Source of the DNA: Cymodocea nodosa
Taxonomy: Eukaryota; Streptophyta; Magnoliopsida; Alismatales; Cymodoceaceae
Length of the DNA stretch: 64,000 nucleotides
Direction: 5' to 3'
Assembly: GCA_036874045.1 (NCBI GenBank)
Contig: CM072340.1
Span: 21,441,001 to 21,505,000 of the forward strand
Within the stretch, counting starts at the first letter, position 1; every line of letters starts with the position of its first letter. The notes under the pieces were generated by a model. The model was given only the letters and a program-made list of their open reading frames with translations, was not told the DNA's origin and ran no database searches. The translations under genes were made by a program, and so were the position numbers. Positions 38,091 through 49,320 of the stretch are shown piece after piece.

Positions 38091-38193
38091 AATTCGAGAT
38101 GTTGTTGGGCAGGAGTTTAAAATATTAATAAGACTTTTAAAAATATGCATATAAAAAAAAAATTATAAGTGTAAATTTTCTATAAATCACATC

Positions 38194-38619
38194 TTAGCTA
38201 TGAAAATATATATCTAAATGCTTGTACACAAGTATAAAATGTCTAGATACCATTATCTTGTAAATGCCATCCTTTTTTAAATTGAATTTTAATACAACAT
38301 TTTGTGTTTTTCTCGATAGCCCATGAAACTGGGCATGCAGAGGTCTGAGGTGCACCTTGATGCCTTCTGATGATCCATTCTCAGACGGCACATACGTCTT
38401 GTCGAAGTCTCTAATGCCCTCCCAGAAGAAAAAAGTGGAAGGGTCTTCATCTGATAATTGAGTCAACCATTCTCGTTGGCGGCTGAAAGGGCACAGGCAT
38501 CTCAATCTCGTCTTCAAGTGGTTGGGTGGTCTTGTTGCTGCTTTTGTGGAAGATGTTAGGCGAGGTGTGGTCTTCGAGGGCAAGGAAGATGCTCTTACGG
38601 ACGGTGAGTTCAGTGTCAT
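38194..38619 (-). other. Unrecognised 141-codon open frame, possible gene fragment
   Basis: The minus-strand frame has protein-like composition in its middle part (for example EWLTQLSDEDPSTFFFWEG and YVPSENGSSEGIK, then HLRPLHAQFHG). I do not recognise the family, see no promoter or paired exons, and cannot exclude chance. If real, it is probably a fragment. Confidence 0.25.
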
Positions 38620-39130
38620 CCTTCCAGGGAAAGGGTTACCGGGGGAGGTTCAGTGTCCTGCATTTGCATTTGGGTTTTTTGGTGGATTTAAAGGGGTGGG
38701 AAAGCTGTCAAACCTCACTTTTATTGTAAGAGGTACGTTGATTCTGTAATAAATCGACATAAATAAAGCATAAAAATTCTGCTAATCCATTGTTTATGTC
38801 GAGTTCATCGTAAAAAATCTTGCGAAGGAAGTCGGACGCATTGGGTTTTTTTTTTTTTAAAAAAAAATATATGAATCTCCTGGATTTGTAACGGAGCTCG
38901 TTCTCTCGAACGCATCATCGCTCTCCTTGCCGGTTCCCACCCCATCTTTGCGCCGCCGAATCCGAGCGCGCGTGGTGTGGGTGGGCAAAGGTTTCGAGCT
39001 CCGAAACCTATCCTCCCCCAACTCTATCCTCCACCTGTCGCCTCCAAAACCCACCACGCCCTTCCTTCCTCTCTCGATTGTTCTCTCGATTCGATCTCCT
39101 CACCTGGGAAGGCCGTCGTTCTTCTCTTTG

Positions 39131-39147
39131 ATATATATATATATATA
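39131..39147. repeat. (AT)n microsatellite in 5' leader
   Basis: A pure AT run lies about 25 bases before the ATG at 39172. It may fall in the leader or the proximal promoter. Confidence 0.85.
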
Positions 39148-39171
39148 ATATAATCAACTGTAGCTTAAACT

Positions 39172-40223
39172 ATGCCTTCCGGACCCAAGAAGAGGAAAGC
39201 CGCCAAGAAAAAGATAGAGTCTTCGGCTGTCTCAACTACCATTCCTGAAGGTGAGCTTGACGGCGATGACCGGTGGTTGTTGTTCTTCTTCTTTCCAGAC
39301 TTGCTTTTCGGCTTTATAGCTGTATATTGGGTTGGGTTCATGCCCTTTCGCCTGCCTTTTATACTGTTCTTCTGCATCCGTGAGAGATTGGTGCTGTTCA
39401 TTTGATACAAAAGTTAGATCTTTGCCTTTTTTTCATTGGGTAGGAAACGGGGTTAGCGGGAGTGAGGCTACTTCGCCCATGTCGGCCGAGCATGGCGATC
39501 GCTTGGACGAGAAGAAGGACGGAGACGGAAGCGGCGGTGGTGATGATGGATTGAGTGGAGGTACGGTGAGCTCGGGGGATGGTGTGGGGAGGGCCGTCGA
39601 CGAACATCAGGTCATACCCCAGAAGGCAGAGGAAGCCCTACCGGTGCCAGAGAGAGGTGCGGTGGTGCCGATCTCGCAGCCGGAAGATGTCAGTGTGGAG
39701 CATGTCGAGGCCTCGAAGGCTGTGGTAGGTAGCATTTCTGGAGAAGAGATCATGATACCTGCCAAGAAGGTTGTCTCGGAAGAGAAGTCGGAGGGTTCTG
39801 TACCTGGTGCTACTGCCGTGCATCCTCCTCCCATTCCTACAGCCGTGGGGAAGGGAGTGGGAGCACAAGTTGGTGATGTTGCCGTCGAGAAGGTCGAGAA
39901 TTTGAGCCTGCGGCAACCTTCTCCATCTGAAGAGAGAGAAGTGAAGGTCGAAGCAGAAGAGCAATCTGCCAGGCAAGAGGAAGCTGAAAGTGGAATGCAT
40001 CACTTCCAAAGGGAAAGCAGAGACGTTGGGACTGAGGTGTGATGATGAATCTGATTTGCATATATATATATATATGTTTGGCTGCTTACAGCTAGTTTAA
40101 TGTGAACTCAATCCTCCATTGATTCCCCTTGGCCAGGTCGTTTGCTCTCCCCAAGCAGCACAGCGGACCTCCTGGTTGAGTTGCTGTGGTCTATTTGATG
40201 CCCTCACGAGGTCGAGCAGATGA
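39172..40223 (+). CDS. Uncharacterised plant protein with basic N-terminus and conserved C-terminal WLSCCGLFD motif
   Basis: The function is not known. Three exons close in frame to 252 residues: 39172-39250, 39444-40036 and 40137-40223, all GT-AG, phases 1 and 0. The N-terminus MPSGPKKRKAAKKK is a strong basic cluster that could act as a nuclear signal. The middle (about residues 27-200) is acidic, rich in Glu, Gly, Ser and Val, and probably disordered. The last exon encodes 28 residues including TSWLSCCGLFDAL, which resembles the conserved end of a plant family of unknown function starting MPSGPKKRKAAKKK (recalled from family knowledge, not searched). The exon 2 frame would stop two codons past its donor, so exon 3 is needed for the conserved end. 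The double Cys near a Trp could be a lipid-attachment or zinc site; that is speculation. Confidence 0.78.
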
Positions 40224-43200
40224 GTATCTGGTAAGTGATCTGGATTACCGAGCATTAGACCCTTGCATATGATGCTTAATTATCAATGCTAGTTAGTGCC
40301 TTACGAGTGCTTGAAGGACTTGTTCTTCGGCATCCAGTCATTGATATGATAAGTAGCGACCATAGGATCTTCCTTAGCAATGGTCTTCTTCGCGTATCAT
40401 ACGCCTTCACTGGACAACTCGCAAATGTGCGAGACTTCTCGTGAATCGGCGAGAGTCTAATTCACTAAACCTTAGACCATACATGTACAGTGAGATAAAT
40501 GGTTAGAATTTCTTTTCAGGGGAAAATTTATCAAGTACACAATTCAAACACTACCTTTACCCTTCGATGTGGATTTAAAAGATGGGACTTCTCTGATTAC
40601 ACAGAGAATTTGGAAAGAATCCCAATCCACTTTTCTGGAAATTAATCCAGAGCTACTTGCCATGATGATCCCAATGCTTCATGCATCGGTGCTTGCTGGT
40701 GGCACAAAATCTCCTGTTCTTGCTGAAGGAAATTATTTAGATTCCATCATCATACCAACGTCGTGTTTTTCCTTTGAACTGCAGGAGATGATTCGGGAGC
40801 TTGCTGTTTTGTATTGTATTGTTTGTTCTTTCCTGAATAAAGCCGACGAGTGATCGGTGTTCGATATCATGCTATTCAAAGGCGAAGAACTTTTCCTGTA
40901 TGATTTGCTGCTATTCGTTTTGTTCTTCCGTTTACGCTAATTAGCTCTGATACGTTGGTTTGGTCACCGCTTCCTGTGTGGGTATCATTACTGTTGTGAT
41001 GTGCATGAAATGCTTCATGTAATTTGGAAAATAAATTTAAATGTGCGATGATAGATCTACTACCTTTTATTTTGAGAATTGCCCCAAGTCGAGTGAGCAA
41101 CCAGCCGATTGTAATTATGGAGTTAAAAAGAAGCTTATAACGTTCAATGCTTTGTGCTTATTATTGCAGTGAGCAATGGTAGATGTTTGTGAACTCCGGG
41201 TTTAATTCTACCTGTCCTCCTCCAACAAATTAGAGCGATATAAGCAACAAAATGGTGAGAGAATGGTTCGACGGATGATAAACGACAGCTTGACCCATTT
41301 ACAACACGTAACCATCGTGATCTCGACGCGAATCCAATGCGGATTATAAAATCGATACGATCATATAAGGACGTGTATAATTCATTTTCGTGTTTTTAAC
41401 GAACCGACATCGTCAACCTTTATATTTTGGTACCAAAATATATCAATCGAAGGTGTGTAAAATAAATTGATTAACGTTATTTATTGGAATTTATAATTTG
41501 GAATGCTGAATCTTGAACTCTGCAGGACGTGGACAGCCCTCGTGGTCAAGGTACTGGACACTCATTTCGGTAGTTTCGAATGAAATGAAAATGAAACTGG
41601 CGTACGAATTAATTCTGATTGGTATTTCGTGACCATACATTTTTACGTCTTGGCGTTCAATTCAAAAAATAAAATAAAATAAAATAATAATAATTGTGTT
41701 TAATCAAAGTACATGTGGATGATTATCAACATACTTTTTGACGAAAAAATAATAAACATCTTCGATGCGCTTCATCATCCACGAGCGAAATCAAGCCTAA
41801 ATCGTAAGAATGCTGCATTATTATTATTATGCACCACTTGCCATGAACGGTAACCACCAAGAGAAGAAAAATTGGCGTTTTGTTTTATAAACAACTGCCA
41901 CTTGTTTTTGAAGGATGGTTTGATAGGCATCTATTTCAACATTTGAGTACTGTACTAGTATATAATATATTAGAGTGAGTAACATTTGCATCGGTTATTA
42001 TTCATTCGCATTGTTTAATGAAATGTTCAAAACGTCATACTCGTCTACATATCCGAAGATCTATTGCTTCAACTATCGTCATCCATTTTGACGTGAGAGA
42101 AGAGAAAAGAAAAGACGCGTCGGAAGAATTGCAAATCTGACGAGATCAAAGATGTTACCGACAAAATTGGTTGATTCTTCTTCCTTTCAACGAGATGTGA
42201 CCAGAGAAATTGTGGAACAAGAAAGAAAGAACACATGAGAGAACTCAACAGGTTTAAAGATTTTTGTTGGTGATGTCTTTTCTTTCAGGAACCGAGGAAT
42301 AAAAATGACAAATGAAGAATTTTACTGACGAATTTGATTTGCTATTATTTTTTTCTAAGAAAAAAACTTTGAGAATTTTAAATTTAGATATTTTGTAAGG
42401 AATAGAGAGTTCAGTGCAGGTGAGTGAGAAAGTAGAAGAAATTAGGAGAAAAAGAAATGTAAGAAATTTTTTTTCTTTTCTTCTTACGTTAATGGTACGT
42501 AGGAAACTTAGAGAATTATATTTCTTAAAAAATTTTTAACTTTTCTCCCGTTTGCTTAAAAAATTTGGTAAGAAAACTTTAGAAATCTCACACTCGCTAT
42601 CCAGTTCTTATCATCGCCCTTAGTTGTCCTCACCTTGCCTTTTCTTGCTCTTCTCGCTTTGCCTTTTCAGCCATCATCACCTTACCTTCAGTTATTTTTG
42701 CTCTTGCTCGTGCATGACTGATTTATTTTCGCTCTCGTTTGCGCATGATTGATTCATTTCCGCTCCCACTGGTTCATCGGTAATTTTCGCACATAGCTGC
42801 TCTCGCTCGTGCACGCACACACCCTTGCCTTCGTTCAATGCCACTAACACCCCCTTGGTGTGTGAAGTTTGGTCACCTGATTCTTTTTACTATTTTAAGA
42901 ATTTTCTTTAACAAAACTTTTAAATTTCATCCATAAATAATGAGAAGCTACATTTAATGTTCAAACACAAGGCCGAAAACTCTCCATGATCAACGTTAAC
43001 CCAAGGTAAGATTAGGAAAGCGACATATTTTTTCTTCCATCTGTTGCCACAGATCATGCAAAATTTATCCCTCCCACTTCCCCACAAGTCGCAGGAGAAG
43101 GGCTTGTTTCGCGCCTGAACGGAAAAAATAATATCTCGAAAAATAATTCATTGCTTCAGAAAAATTATATAAATAAAAAAATTAAAATATGAAATCTCTT

Positions 43201-45384
43201 CTTCTTTTTTAAGAAAAAGGCGATTTAAATGGATCTGATGATTTCTCATACTTTTTCTCTGGTTATTATTTGTTTTGAACACATGCTTCTGAAAATTATT
43301 TGTGTTCTTTTGAATGCAACGGAAAAAAAAAGGAATTTTCGTGTGTTTGAGGAGCTGCTGTGTTTTGGAAAAATGACAAACCCAAATTCTTTCAACTCTA
43401 AAAGACCATAGCACTAAAACCTCTATCCTATCATTTACCAAGAACCTTGAAACCCCCTAAAAGAAAATCCTGGTTTAAACTCCGTCAACATTATATCTTC
43501 TTCACATATGATATCATAGAGACGCATCAATTGGTGTATTTTATGTTTTCCCCTGCATTTTTGCTGTAGATATTGTATACCACAATAGTTTTTCTTTTGC
43601 AAGCCCAGTTCTTCAGCAGGGGTTGATATCTTTCTATTGGTTTCTTTTTTGTTTCTAATTTTCTTATTGCTTATGAAATAACTAACTTTTTACATTGGGA
43701 AACCAACCAAAGATTGATCTATATCTCTAATTACTTATACTCCGTCTCTTCCACAGAAAAACTTCTCATGACAAATCTTTTAACGCAATTCTCTGCAGCA
43801 GATTTTCTGAAATACTAGGGAGAAGTTTTGTGTACGCCTTATTTTATCTTTCGCTTCCATTCCTCACTGATTATGGACTACAAACTAGTTTCTTTCATGC
43901 TTGAATTTGATTTTAGGTTGGTAGAACTTACGATATTCTGGTTCCAACTAAATTCAGTCACTTGAAAACAACTGTAGCAAAACATATTTTTAGATTCAGA
44001 TTGGCCTACCTGATCTTTTTCTAGGAGTATGTCCATGTTTACAAATGAAGTAGCCAATAAAAAAGTTTGACCCAGAGCTTCTTTCACAGTGGACGCCTAA
44101 TTTGAAATTTTTGGTGCAACTTATGATCTCTAACAGAACCTGTGCTCAGCTTGAAATCCCTGTTCAGACTGATGGATGGATCATTCCTCGTTTACAATGA
44201 ATCTAATGAATGTTGGTTTCCTTTGCATACTTTCTCTCGTATAATTAATTCTAAAAATACATACCAGAAAATTTATCGATCATACTATCCACAGCTGAAG
44301 GACATGAAGAGATGTTACAGAACACCCTCGAGGGTGTTGGTTGGCTTCAGGATCTTCAATTCTCTACCTTGCACACAGATTAAGGTCGGCATCAAAGTTT
44401 AGTGACTTGGTTCTCGTTTCATGTTTGGAACTTGTTGAATGATTCTGTCATTGCTCACCTTTTCAGGTGTTTCATTTCGGTTGCAGATTGGGGTGGGGGG
44501 GTGGGCGCGCAAAGGCGTGTTGTTCTTTGGCACGTCATGACCACATCCAATCAGCAATGGGCATTACTCTCAGGTTTGTGCTGTGATTTCGAGGAAGAAT
44601 CAACAAGTACCTGCTCAACTGCATCCATACCCGAACCTGTGCTTCCATCTTCTTGTTTTGCTTGGCAGTCGAGCCGTTCACTGGATAACAGTGCCCTCCT
44701 GAAGACAACCTTAAAAGCTTTGCTTGGAGCACGAGAGCTGCAAGTACAATGAGTATGAGCGGCAGCACTGGTGGCATTGGCATCATATTATGTAGTTCAT
44801 GGAGTGAGGAATGTTGTGTTGGGATTGTGAGTTCAAGTACGTACCGATCGATAAATGGTGCATTTCTTGTGTTGCTCCATGACCTTTGGTTTGAAGCAAC
44901 TGGAGCTCCACAGGCCACTGTTGCTTGGATTTTGTTAGCTGCAGAAGCTCGGCATGCCCACGTCCTGTCTTAGGTTCCTCTCCGACATGTAATTGTTCTC
45001 GGAGAAACTGTAATAATTTAGTTGATTAAGAATAACAATATCTATAAGCTTAATTAAAATTTGAATCTTAGGTTTTGAGCTCACTTGTGTATCATAAATA
45101 TGGGTGGTGGATCGACCACGGACACGATATTGACCACATTTAAACAGAAGAATGGAAGCTGTCATTGGGAGGGCAGGATGGGGCGTACTCGAATATTATT
45201 TTGTAACTTCAATGAACAAAATTGTATTGTTCCTTGTGAATTAAAAGGATGCCATATTACCAATCTTAAAAGAGCTAATAGGGACGCCAACGGTTATCTA
45301 TCTTTCCAAGGTGTGAGAGGGAGAACGTTGAGGAGAGGAAGGAGAAGATGAGGACCTTTGAGAGTGTTACGGTTTGGGAGAATC
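40224..45384. other. Spacer with 3' UTR and unrecognised sequence
   Basis: The 3' UTR of the preceding gene lies at the left; AATAAA motifs occur near 40836 and 41031. The rest is AT-rich. Two overlapping plus-strand frames at 44402-44752 and 44749-44973 and a minus-strand frame at 44535-44918 overlay each other; one or none may be real. No known family, RNA gene or repeat was recognised here. Confidence 0.45.
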
Positions 45385-45667
45385 TTATTGAAATAATTTC
45401 ATATTATTTAATAAAATGATTGAATTTGAATTAGTATATGATAAATCTTTACCTTCATTGTCAATTAATATTAAACTAAAATTTCAATGTAGTATTAAAG
45501 CAGGTTCACATACATTCCACCGTGCGGCACATGTAGATATAAAATAAGACACAAATAAGAGAGTGTTAGAATAGTTTTATTTTAATTAATATAGAAATTG
45601 AACTTAGGTTAATATACGTTAAATCTTTTATTTATTATTAATTAATTTTGAGACGAGAATTTATATC
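45385..45667 (+). mobile_element. TRIM-like miniature LTR element, old copy
   Basis: Two related repeats of about 105 bases (about 45385-45490 and 45564-45667) flank roughly 75 bases. The inner left edge has a decayed tRNA-Met-type primer site (45490-45501) and the inner right edge is purine-rich just before a TGTTAGAATAG start. This is the layout of terminal-repeat retrotransposons in miniature. A second copy lies at 63406-63684. It has no coding capacity, as expected for the family, and is decayed. Confidence 0.6.
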
Positions 45668-46125
45668 TTAAAAGGTCAACCTAACAGGAGGAAGAGTTCC
45701 ATCTCATATGAAGACCACAATTTTTGTCAATGACTCACATTAGACATTTTGGCACTGCTTTAACTCCCAAGTCAATTCTTTTGTTGGGTGGGCTTTCAGT
45801 GGTTTACGTTAAGTGTTTAGACACTTTTTTGACCCTTTGGTCACCTCTTTTGAGATCTAGTTCAGATTATACTAATTTTGATAGTACTCGAGAGAACTTA
45901 TCTCAAAAGATCAGCTTAACAAGAAGAGTGCTGCCTCATATCAAGCATACATTGATACCTCATAACACTAATATAGTACTATTTGATCTCATAACTAAGT
46001 AATCTACGTAAGAGAGGCAATGTTTGATGATGAGATGGAGGACAGCGGCGGTGGGTTCTTTGCCTGCTACTTGCTTTGCTCTTTGAGTGATACAAGATGG
46101 GAGGACGACATTGTGCATGAAGAGA

Positions 46126-48684
46126 TGTGACAAAGAACTCAAGAAGACCCCTACCATGCATAAGGATGATGATTCATACCTGCATCGTTTGGTTGCTCAT
46201 AGTTATTAGTATTAATAAATAATAAATGTACAAGTTGAAGTTTCACGTCCTTTAAAAGGTGACAACCACGAAATGACAAGGGATGGTTCCTTCTCAATAT
46301 AAAATACACCCCTTAAGCTCAGGGCGAAAGGCTTAAAAGTTTCCTTGCTTCCTACTTGATGGATTTTGAATTGCGCTAAACTGCGCCATTCGGATGTTTG
46401 TAGCCATTGGTCTGGCGATCCAGACTCCCACATCCAAATTTGCCCGTTTGGTGATTTGAACTCCAACATCCGAACTTTTGCATTTGCCCATTTGGTGATT
46501 CGAAGATTCATCTGTTGGGACTAGAGCTTGTATCATTAAGTCTGAGTTCTTATGCCCGTGTTGTGCTATTTAATTGGTAACAGAGCCTAATAGCTAATAA
46601 TTGTCATTAGAGCAAAGTTCGATGAGCTATGAACTCCTCTCGAGCGGCTACCGATGACAGTGGAGTGGCTTGTCGACAGACTAGCAGGATGACATGATAG
46701 TCCCCCTCGTCAACCCTTCTGTTCACCGTCTCTTAACAATTCCTCGACCGACAATGATGTTGAAGTTCACTTCCAATGAGGGCGTGGTTGGAATCACCTA
46801 CAACATGGCGAAGATCACGATCTAAGTAGTTTTGAGATAAGGATGGTGAAGCTACCATCCTTTAATAGATAAATCCACATCGAAGATTTTCATGATTGTG
46901 TGTCTGAAGTCAAGAGGTTCTTTAATTACATAGAGATTTTTGAATAATAAAAGGTAAAACTTAGGCTTATTGTCTTAAGGGTGATGCTCTAACATGGTGA
47001 GATCAAGTGCTCATAAATCAAGCACACCGACAAAAGCAGCTGGTGCGAACGTAGGCTAAGAGGAGGAAGTTACTGTAAGCTCAATTTTTATTGATAGATT
47101 ATAAGTAAATATTATTCATCCAATACCAATAATATCAACAAGGTAATTATTTGGTGGCTAACTACACCCAAGAATTCTATCATCTTGCCTCCCATATTAA
47201 GTTAAATGAAACTAAGTCGTAACAAAACTCATGTTATATTGGAGGATTGAAGCTAACCATATAGGGCTGGATATCCCTCCAAACCATCTACTCAGACATC
47301 ATAGTTTCGCTTATAAAATTGAACACCGACTTGTACGAGGAGGTTGAACAATGGCAAACATATTCCAAGTGAAAGCACAACATAGACAGGGAACAAAACA
47401 GTAAACAACCAAAGAGCAAACTCTCAAGACACACACTCATCATTCAAACATCCCACTCCGAACCCTTATGTCAAATCAGACTCTGTCAAGTGCTACTATT
47501 GTCAACAACAAGGGCACAAGTCAAACCAATACCAAAATGAGGTTTGGTACAGGTGGCGGCCAAGATAGCCTGGCTCATCGTAATAGGAGGAATTAAAAAA
47601 GAATGATATGTCATTTGATGGAGGAAAACACCTATCATGTGTTGTATACATCGACTACTGCTGGCACCAAAGGTAAATAACAACTCTTAACATCACAACA
47701 TACGTTGCACTTACTACACTATATTAGGGAAGACTCGTGACATCACCATGGATGGAGGAAACACAAACAACATTATTTCTTGAAAGATTATCTTTAAGTT
47801 CAGCCTAAAGACGAAGGCACAACCCCAACCCTATTAAATCGGTTGGTTTTGCAGGGAGAACGTCGTTAGCATATCTAAAGCATGCAACATTCTCATTTTC
47901 ATTAGCCAATGGTATACAAATAATGTCCTTTATGATGTGGTAGATATGGATGCTTGTCATATAATTTTGGGACGGTCATAACAGATTGATGTGGATGCTA
48001 CACTCTGAAGATGGAAGAACGACTATGTAATACATGCAGGTGGACGATGAATTGTGTTGATGCCACTTTTAATGAAACGTAGGCCTTTGAGTAAACAAAA
48101 CTACTTGCTAGTGGACCGCTCTACCTTTAACCAAGAACTCAAAACAAAGTATATGCCCACACGGTGGCTAATGAAGGACCACTTCTCTAGCTAGCATTCA
48201 ACCCAAGATGCAGAAGCTTGAGGAGGAAGAGGCGCCCGATGCAGGACGCGAGATGTGATGAAGAACTCGAGGAGATGCCTACCATGTAGAAGGACGACGA
48301 TTTGTGCATGCATCATTTAGTTGCTCGTGGTTATTATTAGTATTAATGAATAATAAATGTATAAGTTGAAGTTTCATGTTAAGGTACTGTCAGGCAAGGG
48401 ATAATTCCTTTTCAATAGAAAAGATTTCCCTAAGTACATAATGAAAGGCTCGAAAGTTTCCTCACTCTCTACGAGTGATTCGGACCCCTAGATCTGGACT
48501 TCCGCATTAGCCCATTCGGTGATTCGGAGCTCCACATCCAGACTTCCATTCCCATTCCCCCGTTCGTTGATCTGGACTCCCACGTCTGGACTTCCGCACT
48601 TGCTCGTTCGGTGATTCGGAGATTCATCGGTCGGGACTGGAGCCTGTATCGTGAAATCCGAGTTCTTACGCTTGTGCTGCGCCA
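46126..48684 (+). mobile_element. Ty3/gypsy LTR retrotransposon fossil, broken
   Basis: Related end repeats lie at about 46126-46568 and 48254-48684; they match along their length but are clearly more diverged from each other than the LTRs of the element in UPF2, so this copy is older. A tRNA-Met-type primer site (TGGTAACAGAGC) lies at 46575-46586. Parts recognised on the plus strand are a gag region (about 46840-47090), a CCHC-type zinc-knuckle region (about 47484-47530) and a retropepsin-like region (about 47880-48080). It is shorter than a whole element and broken in many places. LTR limits are within about ten bases. Confidence 0.8.
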
Positions 48685-49320
48685 TTGAGCCCTTGATTCA
48701 AGGGCCATACCTACGTTGGGTATGATAGTATAATGCGTCCAGATATTTCCCTTCCATTTCTTTACAAATCCAACATTGTTCTTGGCATGTTCCGCCGTAT
48801 CGATGAGATATTCCAGCGCCGAGTTGCAATTCCCGTGTGAATATTGGGAAGGACGTCGACTTGCAGATCTTCCATCTACTCCTAGATTTCTTGCATCATG
48901 TGCTTCGATGGTAAGTAGGGCTTCGATATATCGCATGCATGTCTCACATTATTGATCAGCCGTGCAGTCGATGACCGTGTTGAAAGAAGGAGAAGAAGAA
49001 GAAGAAGAAGAAGAAGAAGAAGAAGAAGAAGAGAAGGAAGGTGATGCATGGTGCATGGGACGACCGTTCAAAAATAATTCCTGCACCTAGTGGTAGCCAC
49101 CGCTACCATGTTTAATGTTGCATGCACGTAATCTTTCAGAAAAAATAAAAAAACGTTGCATGCACGCCGCAACATTGACTCTCTCATCTCTGCTCTCTCC
49201 ACCAACCGGTGATAGAATTACACCTGTAATGAACGCCCAGCACCTGGGAAAAAATTGAAAAATTAATAAACCCAACAAAACCAAGAAGCTTCAAATCAAC
49301 CTCGGCTTAAACTGTTGTCT
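48685..49320. promoter_or_regulatory. Upstream region of the glycosyltransferase gene
   Basis: This 0.6-kb region lies between the Ty3/gypsy fossil and the next gene. It contains a GAA/AAG microsatellite at 48991-49036. No clear TATA box can be chosen. Confidence 0.5.
48991..49036. repeat. (GAA)n microsatellite
   Basis: About 14 AGA/GAA units lie about 290 bases before the glycosyltransferase start. The strand is all purine. Confidence 0.95.

Larger units (their letters stand above)
32956..39171. other. Long spacer between kinase gene and 252-aa protein gene
   Basis: This spacer contains the kinase promoter, several simple repeats (33689-33706, 34563-34589, 37232-37253, 39131-39147) and two GC-rich patches at 37740-38090 and 38300-38620 with open frames on both strands. 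Other open frames are short and carry no recognised domain. No transposon protein signature was found. Confidence 0.5.
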
